DNA from: JAOZMY01 sp964577975
GTDB taxonomy: Bacteria > Desulfobacterota > S145-22
Reading direction: 5' to 3'
DNA: 64,000 bases
NCBI GenBank assembly: GCA_964577975.1
Contig: CAZOBB010000026.1
Coordinates: 1 to 64,000 of the forward strand
Of this stretch, positions 1-9,081 are shown in pieces. Every line of letters starts with the position of its first letter. Within the stretch, counting starts at the first letter, position 1. The notes under the pieces are model-generated. The model was not told the origin of the DNA, ran no database searches, and saw only the letters and a list, made by a program, of their open reading frames with translations. The position numbers and the translations under genes are program-made.

Positions 1-2
1 AA

Positions 3-905
3 AACGGATGGACGATCCGACCACTGCTTTTCTTTCCTCGGGATGAGATCCAGAAGTATGCCGAGAGGGAAGGGGTTCCCTTCGTTGTGGACTCGTCGAA
101 TCGAAAGACAATTTATCTGCGTAACCGACTGCGGCACGAATTGCTGCCACTGATCGCGAAGGAATATAAGCCTGCCTTTTCGAGACATCTGAACCGGTAC
201 GCCCGGTATTTTTCCGAGATTCACGCCTATCTCTCATCGGCCAGTGAGAAGATGAAGGAGAAGGTGATCGGGAAGAAGGGAGAGATCCTCCTGAAACCAT
301 TTGGATCCTTTCATGTCGCTCTCCAGCGGGTTTTTTTGGAGCGTTATCTCCTTGAAGGGGGATGGATCGATGAGCCTTTGCGTTTTGAGCAGTTGGAAAA
401 GGTTCTCGAATTGATGAAAAACGCCAAGGGAAGCCAGAGATACGCTATCGGGAAAGGAATTTGGCTCATTCGGGAATATGATCGACTCCTTGTGACGACC
501 ACGCCCGCCTGCAGGCCATTGGAACCCGTGGTCTGCCCTGTCCCGGGTACGGTGGAAGTGGAAGGGATCGACAACCGACTGACGGTGGAAGTGGTGACGG
601 AGGTGTCGAATACCGCGGAGGACCGTAGGGAGGCTTATGTGGATGGGGAAAAAATCGGTACGGCCCTCTGGGTCCGCTCTTTTCGGCCGGGGGACCGGAT
701 CGTGATCAGCGGTACAAGAAAGGTTAAAAAACTTTTCATCGACCGGAAGATTCCAGCCCGTTTGCGCCCGACGATTCCCATCGTGGGAGTGGAAGACGAG
801 ATCGTCTGGGTTGCAGGTGTTCAGGTCGATCGGCGGTTTCGTGCGCGAAGGGAATCGAAACGCGTCTTGAGGCTGCGTTTTTCGCGCCCCATACAGGTCA
901 GGTGA
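3..905 (+). CDS. tilS: tRNA(Ile)-lysidine synthase, C-terminal part (5' end outside window)
   Basis: TilS uses ATP and lysine to convert C34 of tRNA-Ile(CAU) to lysidine, so the tRNA reads AUA. The open frame runs in from the left edge. The first visible residues include IRPLLFFPRDEI, then a DSSN....RNRLR block, which is the conserved end of the N-type ATPase domain. The last 70 or so residues (FRPGDRI ... RRFR) match the TilS C-terminal domain. The ATP-binding SGGxDS loop must lie upstream of the window. A GTG at 87 is an internal valine, not a start. The stop overlaps the start region of the next gene, so the two are probably translationally coupled. Confidence 0.9.
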   Translation, partial: NGWTIRPLLFFPRDEIQKYAEREGVPFVVDSSNRKTIYLRNRLRHELLPLIAKEYKPAFSRHLNRYARYFSEIHAYLSSASEKMKEKVIGKKGEILLKPFGSFHVALQRVFLERYLLEGGWIDEPLRFEQLEKVLELMKNAKGSQRYAIGKGIWLIREYDRLLVTTTPACRPLEPVVCPVPGTVEVEGIDNRLTVEVVTEVSNTAEDRREAYVDGEKIGTALWVRSFRPGDRIVISGTRKVKKLFIDRKIPARLRPTIPIVGVEDEIVWVAGVQVDRRFRARRESKRVLRLRFSRPIQVR

Positions 906-3577
906 AGATGGATGTCATCACAACACATATTGGGGCGGATTTCGATGCCTTCGCCAGTATGCTGGCAGCGAAAAAACTTTACCCCGATGCTTTGATTGCC
1001 TTTCCCGGAAATCCAGAAAAAGGGTTGAGGGATTTTTTCGTGACCTCGGCCCTGTATGCCCTCGACATCACACCGGCTACGGAGATCGACCTGTCGAAGG
1101 TGTCTCGCCTTATCATCGTGGACACGCGCCAACGCGACCGTATCGGTATCTTCCAGAAGATCCTAGACCGTCCAGGCATCCAAATCGTCATCTATGACCA
1201 TCATCCCCCCTCCCAAAAAGATATCGAAAGCGACACTGTCGTTATCGCCAAGACGGGAGCTTGCACGACGTTGATGACCGAAATCCTAAAAGAAAAGGGA
1301 ATTCCTTTGACGCCGGACGAGGCGACCATCATGATGCTGGGAATCTATGAAGATACGGGATCGTTGCGTTTCGTTTCAACCACGCCTCGCGATTTTCTGG
1401 CAGCCGCGTATCTCCTGGAGCAGGGGGCGAGTCTGAGTGTCGTCTCGGATCTGCTCATCAAGGAGATGAGCACCGAACAGATCCTTCTTCTCCATGACTT
1501 GATACGTTCTACGACCCATCACTCCATCCACGGCACGGATGTCGTTATCGCAACGGCTTCTTCGGAGCAATACGTGGGAGACATGGCCGTCGTGGTTCAC
1601 AAACTGAGAGATATGGAAAACTATAACGTCCTTTTTGTCCTCATTTCCATGGAGGATCGGGTCTACCTCGTGGCTCGCAGTCGGCTGGAACATGTTCACG
1701 TGGGCGACATCGCGCGTCGCTTCGGCGGGGGAGGACACCCTTCCGCTGCCTCGGCAACCCTTAAAGGAATGACATTGGCGGAGGCCAAAGAGGCACTTTT
1801 GGAGGTTTTGCATGAAATGATACCTCCAGAGCTAGTGGCCGAGACTGTCATGTCCTCGCCCCCCATTCTCATCTATGCCAAGGCCCTTATCAAGGACGCT
1901 CAAACCCTTATGACTCGTTACAATATCAATGGCTTGGTTGTCGTGGATGAGTCGGAGAAAATTGTTGGAATATTGACCCGTCAAACGGTGGAAAAGGCGA
2001 TCTATCATGGTTTGGAAAGGAATGAGGTATCCCAGCTGATGACCACAGAATACCATTGCGTCGCGCCGAACGATTCATTCGAAGAGGTCCAACGGTTGAT
2101 TATCGGTGAAAATCAAAGGCTGCTGCCGGTTGTGGAGAACGATAAGCCGAAGGGGGTAATCACACGGACCGATGTCATGCGTATCTTTCGTGAAAGGGTG
2201 GGAGAAAAGGTTAAAGAGGGAGTATTGCCTACGCTGTCTCAACCCACCCGCCAGAAACAGATCCGGAAGTTGATGGAAGAACGCCTTCCGGCCCATGTTT
2301 ATGGTTTTCTCAGGAAAGCGGGGGAGATCGGAGAAGAGATGGGTGTTCAGGTGTATGGTGTGGGTGGGTTTGTTCGAGATCTCCTTTTAAGAAGAGACAC
2401 GTTCGACATCGACATCGTGGTGGAGGGGGACGCGGTGGCATTCGCGGAGAGACTCGCCGCTCTCACGAACGGGGTGAGCAGAAAGCACAGAAAATTCAAG
2501 ACGGCGAACTTGAGCCTTCCGGAAGGGTTCCATGTCGATATCGCCTCCGCCCGGCTTGAATATTACGATCGTCCCGCGGCCTTACCCACGGTGACGCATA
2601 GCTCCCTCAAACTGGACCTTTTCCGGAGGGACTTTACCATCAATACCTTGGCAGTTCACCTGAATCCCGGGTCGTTCGGCCAACTTATCGATTTTTTCGG
2701 GGCCCAGGAAGATCTTCGAGAAAAGAGGATCCGGGTGTTGAACAACCTGAGTTTCGTGGAAGATCCCACGCGCATCTTGAGAGCCATCCGTTTTGAACAG
2801 CGTTTTGGATTCCGTTTGGGAAAACATACCCTAAACCTCATGAAACATGCCGTTCAAGGAGGCTTCCTCGATTTACTGACGGGAAAGCGTCTTTTGAACG
2901 AGCTGATTCTCATCTTCGATGAGGAGGATCCTGTAACGGTTCTCAAGCGCATGGAGGAATTAGGGGTTCTTAAGGCGATTCATCCGAAACTGGCCCTTTC
3001 CAACCGATTGGTCAATCTTTTGAGGGCGGTAAGAGAGGTGTTTGCGTGGTATGACCTCCTCTTTCAAAAACAGAAAGCGGATCGCTGGATTGTTTACCTT
3101 TTTGCCTTGACGGATTACGCAAAACCGGAACTGTTGGAAGAAGTCTTGGAACGTTTTAGAATCCCGCAAAAGGCGCGGAAGCGATGGCTTGAGGAACGCC
3201 GAGAGGGAATGATTCGCTTGGGCCAGTTGAAAAGGAGAATAGAAAAAGGAGACTGCAGGCCAAGTTGTGTGTATGAAATGCTGGCGCCCCTCCACGTGAA
3301 CACCCTCCTTTTCATGTTGGCCAAGGCTCACACCCAAGAAGTGAAACGGGAGATTTCGGCGTACGTGACGACCTACAGCAAGGCAAAAATCGCTTTAAAG
3401 GGCCGTGATTTGAAAGACTTGGGTATCCCGGAGGGTCCCGCGTATCAGGAGATTTTTCATACCCTTCTGATGTTGCGTTTGGATGGAATGATCGCCAGTA
3501 AACGTGACGAGATTTCTTGGGTCGTGAAACACGTAAGGGATGAACGAAGTGGAAAAGGCGAAACAGAAAGTAAGTAA
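902..3577 (+). CDS. DHH/DHHA1 - CBS pair - tRNA nucleotidyltransferase fusion protein
   Basis: This 891-residue protein has three modules. Residues 1-300 form a DHH phosphoesterase unit with a YDHHPP motif and a DHHA1 glycine loop, GGGGHPSAAS. Residues 315-435 hold two CBS domains. From about 465 there is a class II nucleotidyltransferase head (GVGGFVRDLLL, DIDIV, RRDFTINTLA, EDPTRILRAIRFE) and an RNA-binding tail. Long proteins of this architecture include A-adding enzymes that work with a separate CC-adding enzyme to build the tRNA CCA end. Whether this one adds A, CCA or poly(A) cannot be told from sequence alone. The start is GTG 902 or ATG 908, both overlapping or abutting the tilS stop. 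The pairing with tilS fits a tRNA-maturation unit. Confidence 0.9.
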   Translation: MKMDVITTHIGADFDAFASMLAAKKLYPDALIAFPGNPEKGLRDFFVTSALYALDITPATEIDLSKVSRLIIVDTRQRDRIGIFQKILDRPGIQIVIYDHHPPSQKDIESDTVVIAKTGACTTLMTEILKEKGIPLTPDEATIMMLGIYEDTGSLRFVSTTPRDFLAAAYLLEQGASLSVVSDLLIKEMSTEQILLLHDLIRSTTHHSIHGTDVVIATASSEQYVGDMAVVVHKLRDMENYNVLFVLISMEDRVYLVARSRLEHVHVGDIARRFGGGGHPSAASATLKGMTLAEAKEALLEVLHEMIPPELVAETVMSSPPILIYAKALIKDAQTLMTRYNINGLVVVDESEKIVGILTRQTVEKAIYHGLERNEVSQLMTTEYHCVAPNDSFEEVQRLIIGENQRLLPVVENDKPKGVITRTDVMRIFRERVGEKVKEGVLPTLSQPTRQKQIRKLMEERLPAHVYGFLRKAGEIGEEMGVQVYGVGGFVRDLLLRRDTFDIDIVVEGDAVAFAERLAALTNGVSRKHRKFKTANLSLPEGFHVDIASARLEYYDRPAALPTVTHSSLKLDLFRRDFTINTLAVHLNPGSFGQLIDFFGAQEDLREKRIRVLNNLSFVEDPTRILRAIRFEQRFGFRLGKHTLNLMKHAVQGGFLDLLTGKRLLNELILIFDEEDPVTVLKRMEELGVLKAIHPKLALSNRLVNLLRAVREVFAWYDLLFQKQKADRWIVYLFALTDYAKPELLEEVLERFRIPQKARKRWLEERREGMIRLGQLKRRIEKGDCRPSCVYEMLAPLHVNTLLFMLAKAHTQEVKREISAYVTTYSKAKIALKGRDLKDLGIPEGPAYQEIFHTLLMLRLDGMIASKRDEISWVVKHVRDERSGKGETESK

Positions 3578-3589
3578 AAGGAGCTTGTT

Positions 3590-4234
3590 TTGAATCATAT
3601 TATTCAACAAATTTGTATCATGGTGGTGCCCATTCTCATGGCAGTGACCTTTCACGAGGTCGCGCATGGATGGGTGGCGTATAAACTGGGGGATAGGACG
3701 GCCAAGGATGCCGGACGACTGACGCTCAACCCGATCAAGCATCTCGATCTTTTGGGAACGGTCGTGTTCTTGGTAACCCGAATGATTGGATGGGCCAAAC
3801 CGGTGCCCGTCAACCCTTTCAATTTCAAAGACCCGAAGAAAGGGATGGCCTGGGTAGCGATGGCAGGACCAGCCATGAATATTCTTTTGGCCGTTTTTTT
3901 TGCTTTGGTGCTCAAGCTCCTTTTGCTGATTCCCATATCGAGGGATACATCGTTTTTAATGGCGGTTTTTACACCGTTGGCTCTTATGTGTAAGGTGGGA
4001 ATAGTTATAAATGTAGGATTTGCGGTTTTCAACATCCTTCCTGTTCCACCGCTGGATGGGAGTAGGATTCTGGAGGGGGTGCTTCCGAAGGAAGCGGCGG
4101 CCACCTATGCCCGATTTGAACGTTATGGGATGTTGATTCTCGTATTGCTCATCTTTACCCACGTCGTGGATTTTGTAATCTTTCCTATTATCAATTATAT
4201 TACCGCGTTTTTGATGCGGATTGTGATATTATAG
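3590..4234 (+). CDS. Site-2 protease family (M50) membrane metalloprotease
   Basis: A short (214 aa) multi-spanning membrane protease. HEVAH near residue 22 is the zinc-binding HExxH motif in the first membrane segment, and PPLDGSRIL near residue 150 is the second metal-binding motif. GWAKPVPVNP between them is also typical of compact M50B peptidases. No PDZ domain is present, so this is the minimal form rather than RseP. Substrate is unknown. The start is TTG at 3590, preceded by AAAAGGAG at a good distance. It lies 12 bases after the tRNA nucleotidyltransferase gene and is probably co-transcribed. Confidence 0.88.
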   Translation: MNHIIQQICIMVVPILMAVTFHEVAHGWVAYKLGDRTAKDAGRLTLNPIKHLDLLGTVVFLVTRMIGWAKPVPVNPFNFKDPKKGMAWVAMAGPAMNILLAVFFALVLKLLLLIPISRDTSFLMAVFTPLALMCKVGIVINVGFAVFNILPVPPLDGSRILEGVLPKEAAATYARFERYGMLILVLLIFTHVVDFVIFPIINYITAFLMRIVIL

Positions 4235-4272
4235 ATATTTCAAATATGTTCGGTGGAGTATAAAAAGTTTAG

Positions 4273-4301
4273 TTGACAAGTATTGGTTCTTACGATATGT
4301 C
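4273..4301 (+). promoter_or_regulatory. Possible promoter of the hybrid histidine kinase gene
   Basis: A perfect TTGACA lies at 4273-4278. A weak -10 (TATGTC at 4296-4301) follows after 17 bases. It sits in the only sizeable gap between the M50 protease and the kinase, about 80 bases before the kinase start. The -10 matches only half the consensus, so confidence is low. Confidence 0.35.
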
Positions 4302-4325
4302 CTTATGTCGTTAAAGAGGTAGCGA

Positions 4326-4345
4326 AACACTTTTTTCAAAGTGTT
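4326..4345 (+). other. Perfect 8-bp hairpin in the kinase leader
   Basis: AACACTTT, a TTTC loop and AAAGTGTT form a perfect stem. It lies between the candidate promoter and the kinase start and is not followed by a T run, so it is unlikely to terminate transcription. It could be an mRNA leader structure or a dyad binding site. Confidence 0.4.
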
Positions 4346-4381
4346 GGATGAGACCAGACTTCACGTCGTGTTGCAACTAAG

Positions 4382-6670
4382 ATGATGGAAAAGAATCCTT
4401 ATAAAGATTTGTTGGATGAGATTCCCGACTTTATCTTTTTTCACGATCTCGAAGGGAGGGTTGTGGATGTAAATGCTGCTGTTACGAGGCTCCTGGGGTA
4501 TCGTGAGGATGAGATATTGGGACGGAAAATTGTTGAATTTTTTCATACGAATTATAGGGACGGATTCCAGGTTTTTCTGAATCGACTATTGGAACAGGGA
4601 GAGGCGGCAGGGACGGTGGTCGTTTTGGATAAAAAGGGAAAGACACGTGTCCTGGATTATCGAAGTAAAGTGATTTTTCAGAACGGAACACCGGTAGGGG
4701 TCCGCGGAATTGCCCGGGACATCTCCGTGCGAAAGCGGATGGAGGAGGCCTTAAAAGACCGAGAAACCCTTTATCGCACACTTTTCGAAAACGCCGAGGA
4801 TGCCATCTTTTTGATGGAAGGGGAATATTTTATTGATTGTAATCCCAAGGCGCTGGAGGTGTTTGGATGCAAACGTGAAGATATTTTGGGTAAGGCTCCG
4901 TATACCTTTTCTCCAAAATTTCAGCCCGACGGGAGGTTGTCGCAGGAAAAGGCACGAGAGAAAATTGAAGCAGCGAGTGGGGGAGTATCCCAGCGTTTTG
5001 AATGGCAGCATACGCGATTAGATGGTACCCCATTCGACACAATCGTGAGTTTGTATAGAATCTCTGTGCGTAGACGGGCGATTACCGTTGCAGTGGTTCA
5101 CGACATTAGTGAGTACAAAAAGGTGATTCGTGCGTTGGCGGAAAGTGAACGCCAATATAGGGAAGTAGCGGAGAATGCGAACGTGGCGATCTTGCGCTAC
5201 ACACCGGATGGCGTGTATACGTTTGTAAACCGTTATGCGGAGAAACTGTTTGGCTTTTCTCGTGAAGAAGTGGTGGGAAAAAAGAATGTCGTTGGTACTG
5301 TGATTCCCAAAGAGGGCGAGGGAAGCAGGGAGCTGATTGAGATGTTTCGGGACCTGTGCCGACATCCGGAACGATATTACGAAAATGAAAATAAGAATGT
5401 GGTTAAAGGGGGGAAAACTGTTTATATCGCATGGAGGAATCAGGCAATACGGGATGAAAAAGGGGATATAAAAGAGATTCTGAGCATAGGTGCCGATGTA
5501 ACGAAGATTCGGGAATTGGAAGAGGAATTGCTTCAGGCGAAAAAGCTTGAAGCGGTAGGAACCCTGGCGGGGGGGATCGCCCACGATTTCAACAACATCC
5601 TTGGCGGGATGATGGGATACCTGTCTTTATTGAAAGAGCACCATAATCCTAAGGATCCCCATTACGAGATATTGGAAAAGATTATGGCTGCGGGAGAGCA
5701 GGCTTCTGATTTGATTAAGCAACTCCTTGCCTTTTCGAGAAGAGGAAAGTTCGAGCAAAAATTGGTTGATCTTAATCGGGTTATTCAGAGTGTCTTGGAA
5801 ATCTTGAAACGGTCTATTCCCAAGAAGGTTCGAGTAGTGATGGAGCTAAAGGAAAACCTTCCGTCTATCATGGGTGATCCTTCTCAGATGGACCAGATCG
5901 TGATGAACACATGCCTCAATGCGATCCATGCTATGCCGGAGGGGGGGATTTTAAAGATCACGACGGCGGTTGTTTCATCGGGAGACTTGCCGGCTGGGAT
6001 TATTGAGGGAAATCCTGCGGAACGATACGTAGAGATGTCGATTGCGGATACGGGGATGGGGATGGATCCCTATACCAAAGAGCATATCTTTGAGCCCTTT
6101 TTTACGACGAAGACCTTGCGGGGAGGAACGGGTCTTGGACTTTCAACGGTTTACGGCATCGTGAAAAATCATGCGGGGGGTGTCAGTGTTGAGAGCGAGA
6201 AAGGGAAGGGGAGTATTTTTAGATTCTATTTGCCAGTAAAAGAGACCTTGGCAAAAAGGCAACTGATGGAAACCAAAACGCCCAATCCCGTTCGAGGTAA
6301 GGGAAAGATACTCGTGGCCGATGATGAAGAAATCTTTCGAGAGATGCTAAAGGATGTTTTGGAACATCTAGGATATGATGTGTTGCTGGCGAAGAACGGA
6401 AAAGAGGGGGTAGAGGTTTATAAGACCCATTGCGATGAGATTGATCTGGTGATTCTTGACATGAACATGCCGGTGATGGATGGAAAAGAGATGTTTCGGG
6501 AGCTCCGGAAATATGATTCGAATGTGAAGGTGCTTCTTTCGACGGGGTTTACTTTGGACGGGGAGGTACAAGAGCTGATGGATGAAGGGGTCATGGGTTT
6601 TATCCAGAAACCCTTTCGTATCGAGAAAATCTCTCAAGCGATAGATGCACTTATGAAATTTAGATCTTGA
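4382..6670 (+). CDS. Hybrid sensor histidine kinase (PAS x3 - HisKA - HATPase - receiver)
   Basis: A 762-residue signalling kinase without membrane segments, so cytoplasmic. Three PAS domains cover roughly residues 8-115, 128-240 and 253-370. The H-box GGIAHDFNNILGG places the phosphorylated histidine at about residue 401. The ATPase domain shows the N-box, ADTGMGM and GTGLGLS. A C-terminal receiver starts near KILVADDEE, with its phosphorylatable aspartate at about residue 693 (ILDMNMPVMDG). No output domain or partner regulator is adjacent. Ligands of the PAS domains are unknown. The start is the ATG at 4382, or the next codon, also ATG. It converges on the acyl-CoA synthetase gene with a 17-base gap. 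Confidence 0.9.
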   Translation: MMEKNPYKDLLDEIPDFIFFHDLEGRVVDVNAAVTRLLGYREDEILGRKIVEFFHTNYRDGFQVFLNRLLEQGEAAGTVVVLDKKGKTRVLDYRSKVIFQNGTPVGVRGIARDISVRKRMEEALKDRETLYRTLFENAEDAIFLMEGEYFIDCNPKALEVFGCKREDILGKAPYTFSPKFQPDGRLSQEKAREKIEAASGGVSQRFEWQHTRLDGTPFDTIVSLYRISVRRRAITVAVVHDISEYKKVIRALAESERQYREVAENANVAILRYTPDGVYTFVNRYAEKLFGFSREEVVGKKNVVGTVIPKEGEGSRELIEMFRDLCRHPERYYENENKNVVKGGKTVYIAWRNQAIRDEKGDIKEILSIGADVTKIRELEEELLQAKKLEAVGTLAGGIAHDFNNILGGMMGYLSLLKEHHNPKDPHYEILEKIMAAGEQASDLIKQLLAFSRRGKFEQKLVDLNRVIQSVLEILKRSIPKKVRVVMELKENLPSIMGDPSQMDQIVMNTCLNAIHAMPEGGILKITTAVVSSGDLPAGIIEGNPAERYVEMSIADTGMGMDPYTKEHIFEPFFTTKTLRGGTGLGLSTVYGIVKNHAGGVSVESEKGKGSIFRFYLPVKETLAKRQLMETKTPNPVRGKGKILVADDEEIFREMLKDVLEHLGYDVLLAKNGKEGVEVYKTHCDEIDLVILDMNMPVMDGKEMFRELRKYDSNVKVLLSTGFTLDGEVQELMDEGVMGFIQKPFRIEKISQAIDALMKFRS

Positions 6671-6687
6671 CGGCATCCAATGAAGAT

Positions 6688-8781
6688 TCACCCATTCTTG
6701 TTTCGTAAGGCAATACGAACATCGAGGCAAAGGTAGCCTTTTCCTTCTTCGAAAAGTTTCAGGGGATTGATGTCAATTTGGTGAATGGAGGGGTGGTCGG
6801 TCATGAGGGAAGAGAGCTGGAGAATGGCCTTTACTAACGATTGACGGTCGAGGGGAGGACTCCCCCGGAACCCTTGAATCAGCTTGTAACCTTTGAGTTC
6901 TTTCAGCATTTCTTCGGCATCGGCCACCGTCAGGGGAGCGATGCGCAGGGAGACGTCATCAAACACCTCGGAAAAGATTCCTCCTAGCCCGACTAGGATT
7001 ATCGGGCCAAACGAAGGATCCCTTTTCGCCCCGAGGATTATTTCCACGCCACCTTCTATCATGCTTTGGATGAGGTAACCATCTAATTTATCGGAAAGGA
7101 GGGGGGACGTTTCGATGGCGCGAACGGCAGCGGACAGGGACTGGGGGGAATCGATTCCTAGCGTGACGGCTCCGGATTCTGTTTTATGGATTGGAATCGT
7201 GGTAGAGGCCTTGACTACCACGGGATATCCTAAGGCTTCAGCGGCCTGGACGGCATCTTCCTTGTCACGGATGAAACGGTAAGGGACTACTTTCAAATCA
7301 TAGGATTGAAGGATTTCAAATCCCTCTTCCATTCCAAGAAAGGGACGAACTGCTTTTTCGAGAAGGGAGGCAACGGTTTGCTGATCCCTTTTCATGGGAG
7401 GGGGAAGGAGAACTTCCCGGTGTTTTCGGCGGTAATGATCCCTCGAGATGGCGAGGGCCTCCATGGCGTCTTCCGGTTCCGTGAAGATGGGGAAGGGGAA
7501 GATCTGCCGCACGGCGGCCAGTTCCGCGTCGTCGGTATGATAGCGGAAGGCGATGGGTTTTCGATACTGATTGGAGAGGTTCATGACCGCGTCGATGAGT
7601 CGCCTGGAAGCGGTTTTCTCTTTGTCGCTGATGGCTGCATGTTGAAACATGATGCCATCCACATCTCTCCTCTGGATCGTATATTCGAGAATCTTCGTGT
7701 AAAGGTCAAAATCGAAAAGATCACCCAGATCCAGGGGATTTGTGGGGTTGATGACTTTTGCCCGAAAGACCTCCCGAACCTTTTTAAGAAAGGTTTCGGG
7801 GAAGGGAACGAGTTGAAAGCCGTGTTCTTCAGCCAAGTCGGCGGCGATAATGGCGATTCCCCCTGAGCGTGAAATGACAACGAGATTGTTTCCGCGCATG
7901 GGAGGAAGGGAAAGGATCATGGCGCTGTGGACGAATTGCCGAAAGTTTTTGACCCGGACGATACCGCATTGCTTGGCCGCCGCGTCCACGACCCGATCAT
8001 CGGTAGCAAGGGCGGCGGTATGGAATTTAGCGATTTGCCGGCTGGCCTTTCCGATGTTGGATTTGTGTAAAAGGATAGTCTTGGAGGAGCGGCGCGCAAA
8101 ATCCATCAGGGCCTTGCCGTTGTGGATGCTTTCCAGGTATAGTCCGATGATCTCCGTGTTGGCATCGGTCTCCAGATAGTCTAGATAATCGATCTCGGTC
8201 AGGTCGAGTTTGTTTCCCATGCTGACGAGCTTGTTGGGACGGACGTTCATGCTGGTGAGTTGGTGGAGATACGTCAAGGTGACCCCTCCGCTTTGGGCAA
8301 GGATGGAGATCCGTCCGGGGTGAGAGGCGAACCCTTTCAAACTGACGAAGGGACAGCAGAATCCATTTTCCATGTTGATAATGCCGATCCCGTTGGGGCC
8401 CACGAAGTGAATCCCCCATCTTCGCGCCGTGTCTAAGACATCGGCTTCCAAGGCTTCACCTTCCTTTGAAAATTCGCGGAACCCCCCCGTTTCGATGACC
8501 AACCATTTTATACCTTTTTGACCACATTGATCCACGATATGGGGAACGGTTTTCGCCGGCGTCAAGATGACGGCCACGTCGATTCCTTCTGGAAGTTCTT
8601 CCACCGAGGAGAGGATCCTGTGCCCGAGAAGAATGCCGCCTTGACGTCCCACGAGGAAAATTTCCCCGTGGAAGCCAAAATAGAAGAGGTTTTCCGCGAT
8701 CAACCTACCGAGATTGGTTTCCCGTTCCGACACGCCGATGACGGCAACCGACCGGGGGTAGAAGAGTTGGTCCATATCCAT
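6688..8781 (-). CDS. ADP-forming acyl-CoA synthetase, fused alpha-beta (NDP-forming CoA ligase)
   Basis: A 697-residue protein of the acetate/acyl-CoA ligase (ADP-forming) superfamily, which interconverts acyl-CoA, ADP and Pi with acid, CoA and ATP. An N-terminal CoA-binding Rossmann domain (SVAVIGVSERETNLGR) is followed by succinyl-CoA-ligase-like domains (GPNGIGIIN, AQSGG, SRSGG). An ATP-grasp domain (PVVVKAS, HKTESGAV, GGVEIILGAKRD) occupies the last third. In fermenting anaerobes such enzymes make ATP from acyl-CoA; the acyl substrate cannot be read from sequence. AAAAGGAG precedes the ATG. It lies 15 bases downstream of the PG0541-like gene of the RND operon, so it may share that transcript. 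Confidence 0.87.
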   Translation of the reverse strand: MDMDQLFYPRSVAVIGVSERETNLGRLIAENLFYFGFHGEIFLVGRQGGILLGHRILSSVEELPEGIDVAVILTPAKTVPHIVDQCGQKGIKWLVIETGGFREFSKEGEALEADVLDTARRWGIHFVGPNGIGIINMENGFCCPFVSLKGFASHPGRISILAQSGGVTLTYLHQLTSMNVRPNKLVSMGNKLDLTEIDYLDYLETDANTEIIGLYLESIHNGKALMDFARRSSKTILLHKSNIGKASRQIAKFHTAALATDDRVVDAAAKQCGIVRVKNFRQFVHSAMILSLPPMRGNNLVVISRSGGIAIIAADLAEEHGFQLVPFPETFLKKVREVFRAKVINPTNPLDLGDLFDFDLYTKILEYTIQRRDVDGIMFQHAAISDKEKTASRRLIDAVMNLSNQYRKPIAFRYHTDDAELAAVRQIFPFPIFTEPEDAMEALAISRDHYRRKHREVLLPPPMKRDQQTVASLLEKAVRPFLGMEEGFEILQSYDLKVVPYRFIRDKEDAVQAAEALGYPVVVKASTTIPIHKTESGAVTLGIDSPQSLSAAVRAIETSPLLSDKLDGYLIQSMIEGGVEIILGAKRDPSFGPIILVGLGGIFSEVFDDVSLRIAPLTVADAEEMLKELKGYKLIQGFRGSPPLDRQSLVKAILQLSSLMTDHPSIHQIDINPLKLFEEGKGYLCLDVRIALRNKNG

Positions 8782-8796
8782 GAGTGGACTCCTTTT

Positions 8797-9081
8797 TTAT
8801 AGCCAGACGGTTGTATCGAGTTCAAAGACCTTGATTCCCTTTTTCATGTCCGGATGGTTCAGGAGAAGTTCCTTGAAGGCCGTGGCGGTGGGATCGGTGA
8901 CGGCCGTAAGGAGCATGGTGTTGTCCCCCGGCCAAACTTGAGATCCCATTCGGGGATGACTATGGGCCCCTTTCCCATGGACAGGAGACCATAGGGTGAA
9001 TCCCTGTATGCCTTGTTCTTCAAGCACCTTGAAAACGAGTTCTTCCTTGTCCGCTTCAAAGATCATCACCAGGAGTTTCAT
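8797..9081 (-). CDS. PG0541-family transporter-associated PII-like protein
   Basis: A 94-residue protein (MKLLVMIFEADKEELVF...) that resembles small PII-like proteins encoded beside RND pumps (NCBI family name: PG0541 family transporter-associated protein). It shows the ferredoxin-like pattern of an N-terminal beta strand, helix, then a glycine/histidine-rich loop. Its start codon overlaps the last bases of the RND gene, which argues for coupled translation and a role with the pump. A longer open frame from 9201 lies inside the RND gene and is rejected as the start. Function is inferred from context: perhaps ligand or metal sensing. Confidence 0.75.
   Translation of the reverse strand: MKLLVMIFEADKEELVFKVLEEQGIQGFTLWSPVHGKGAHSHPRMGSQVWPGDNTMLLTAVTDPTATAFKELLLNHPDMKKGIKVFELDTTVWL

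Noticed and set aside
4326..4345. Intrinsic terminator after the M50 protease gene
   Set aside because: The stem is AT-rich and is not followed by a run of T.
4361..4546. Small minus-strand frame near the kinase start
   Set aside because: Shadow of the kinase coding sequence; no ribosome binding site.
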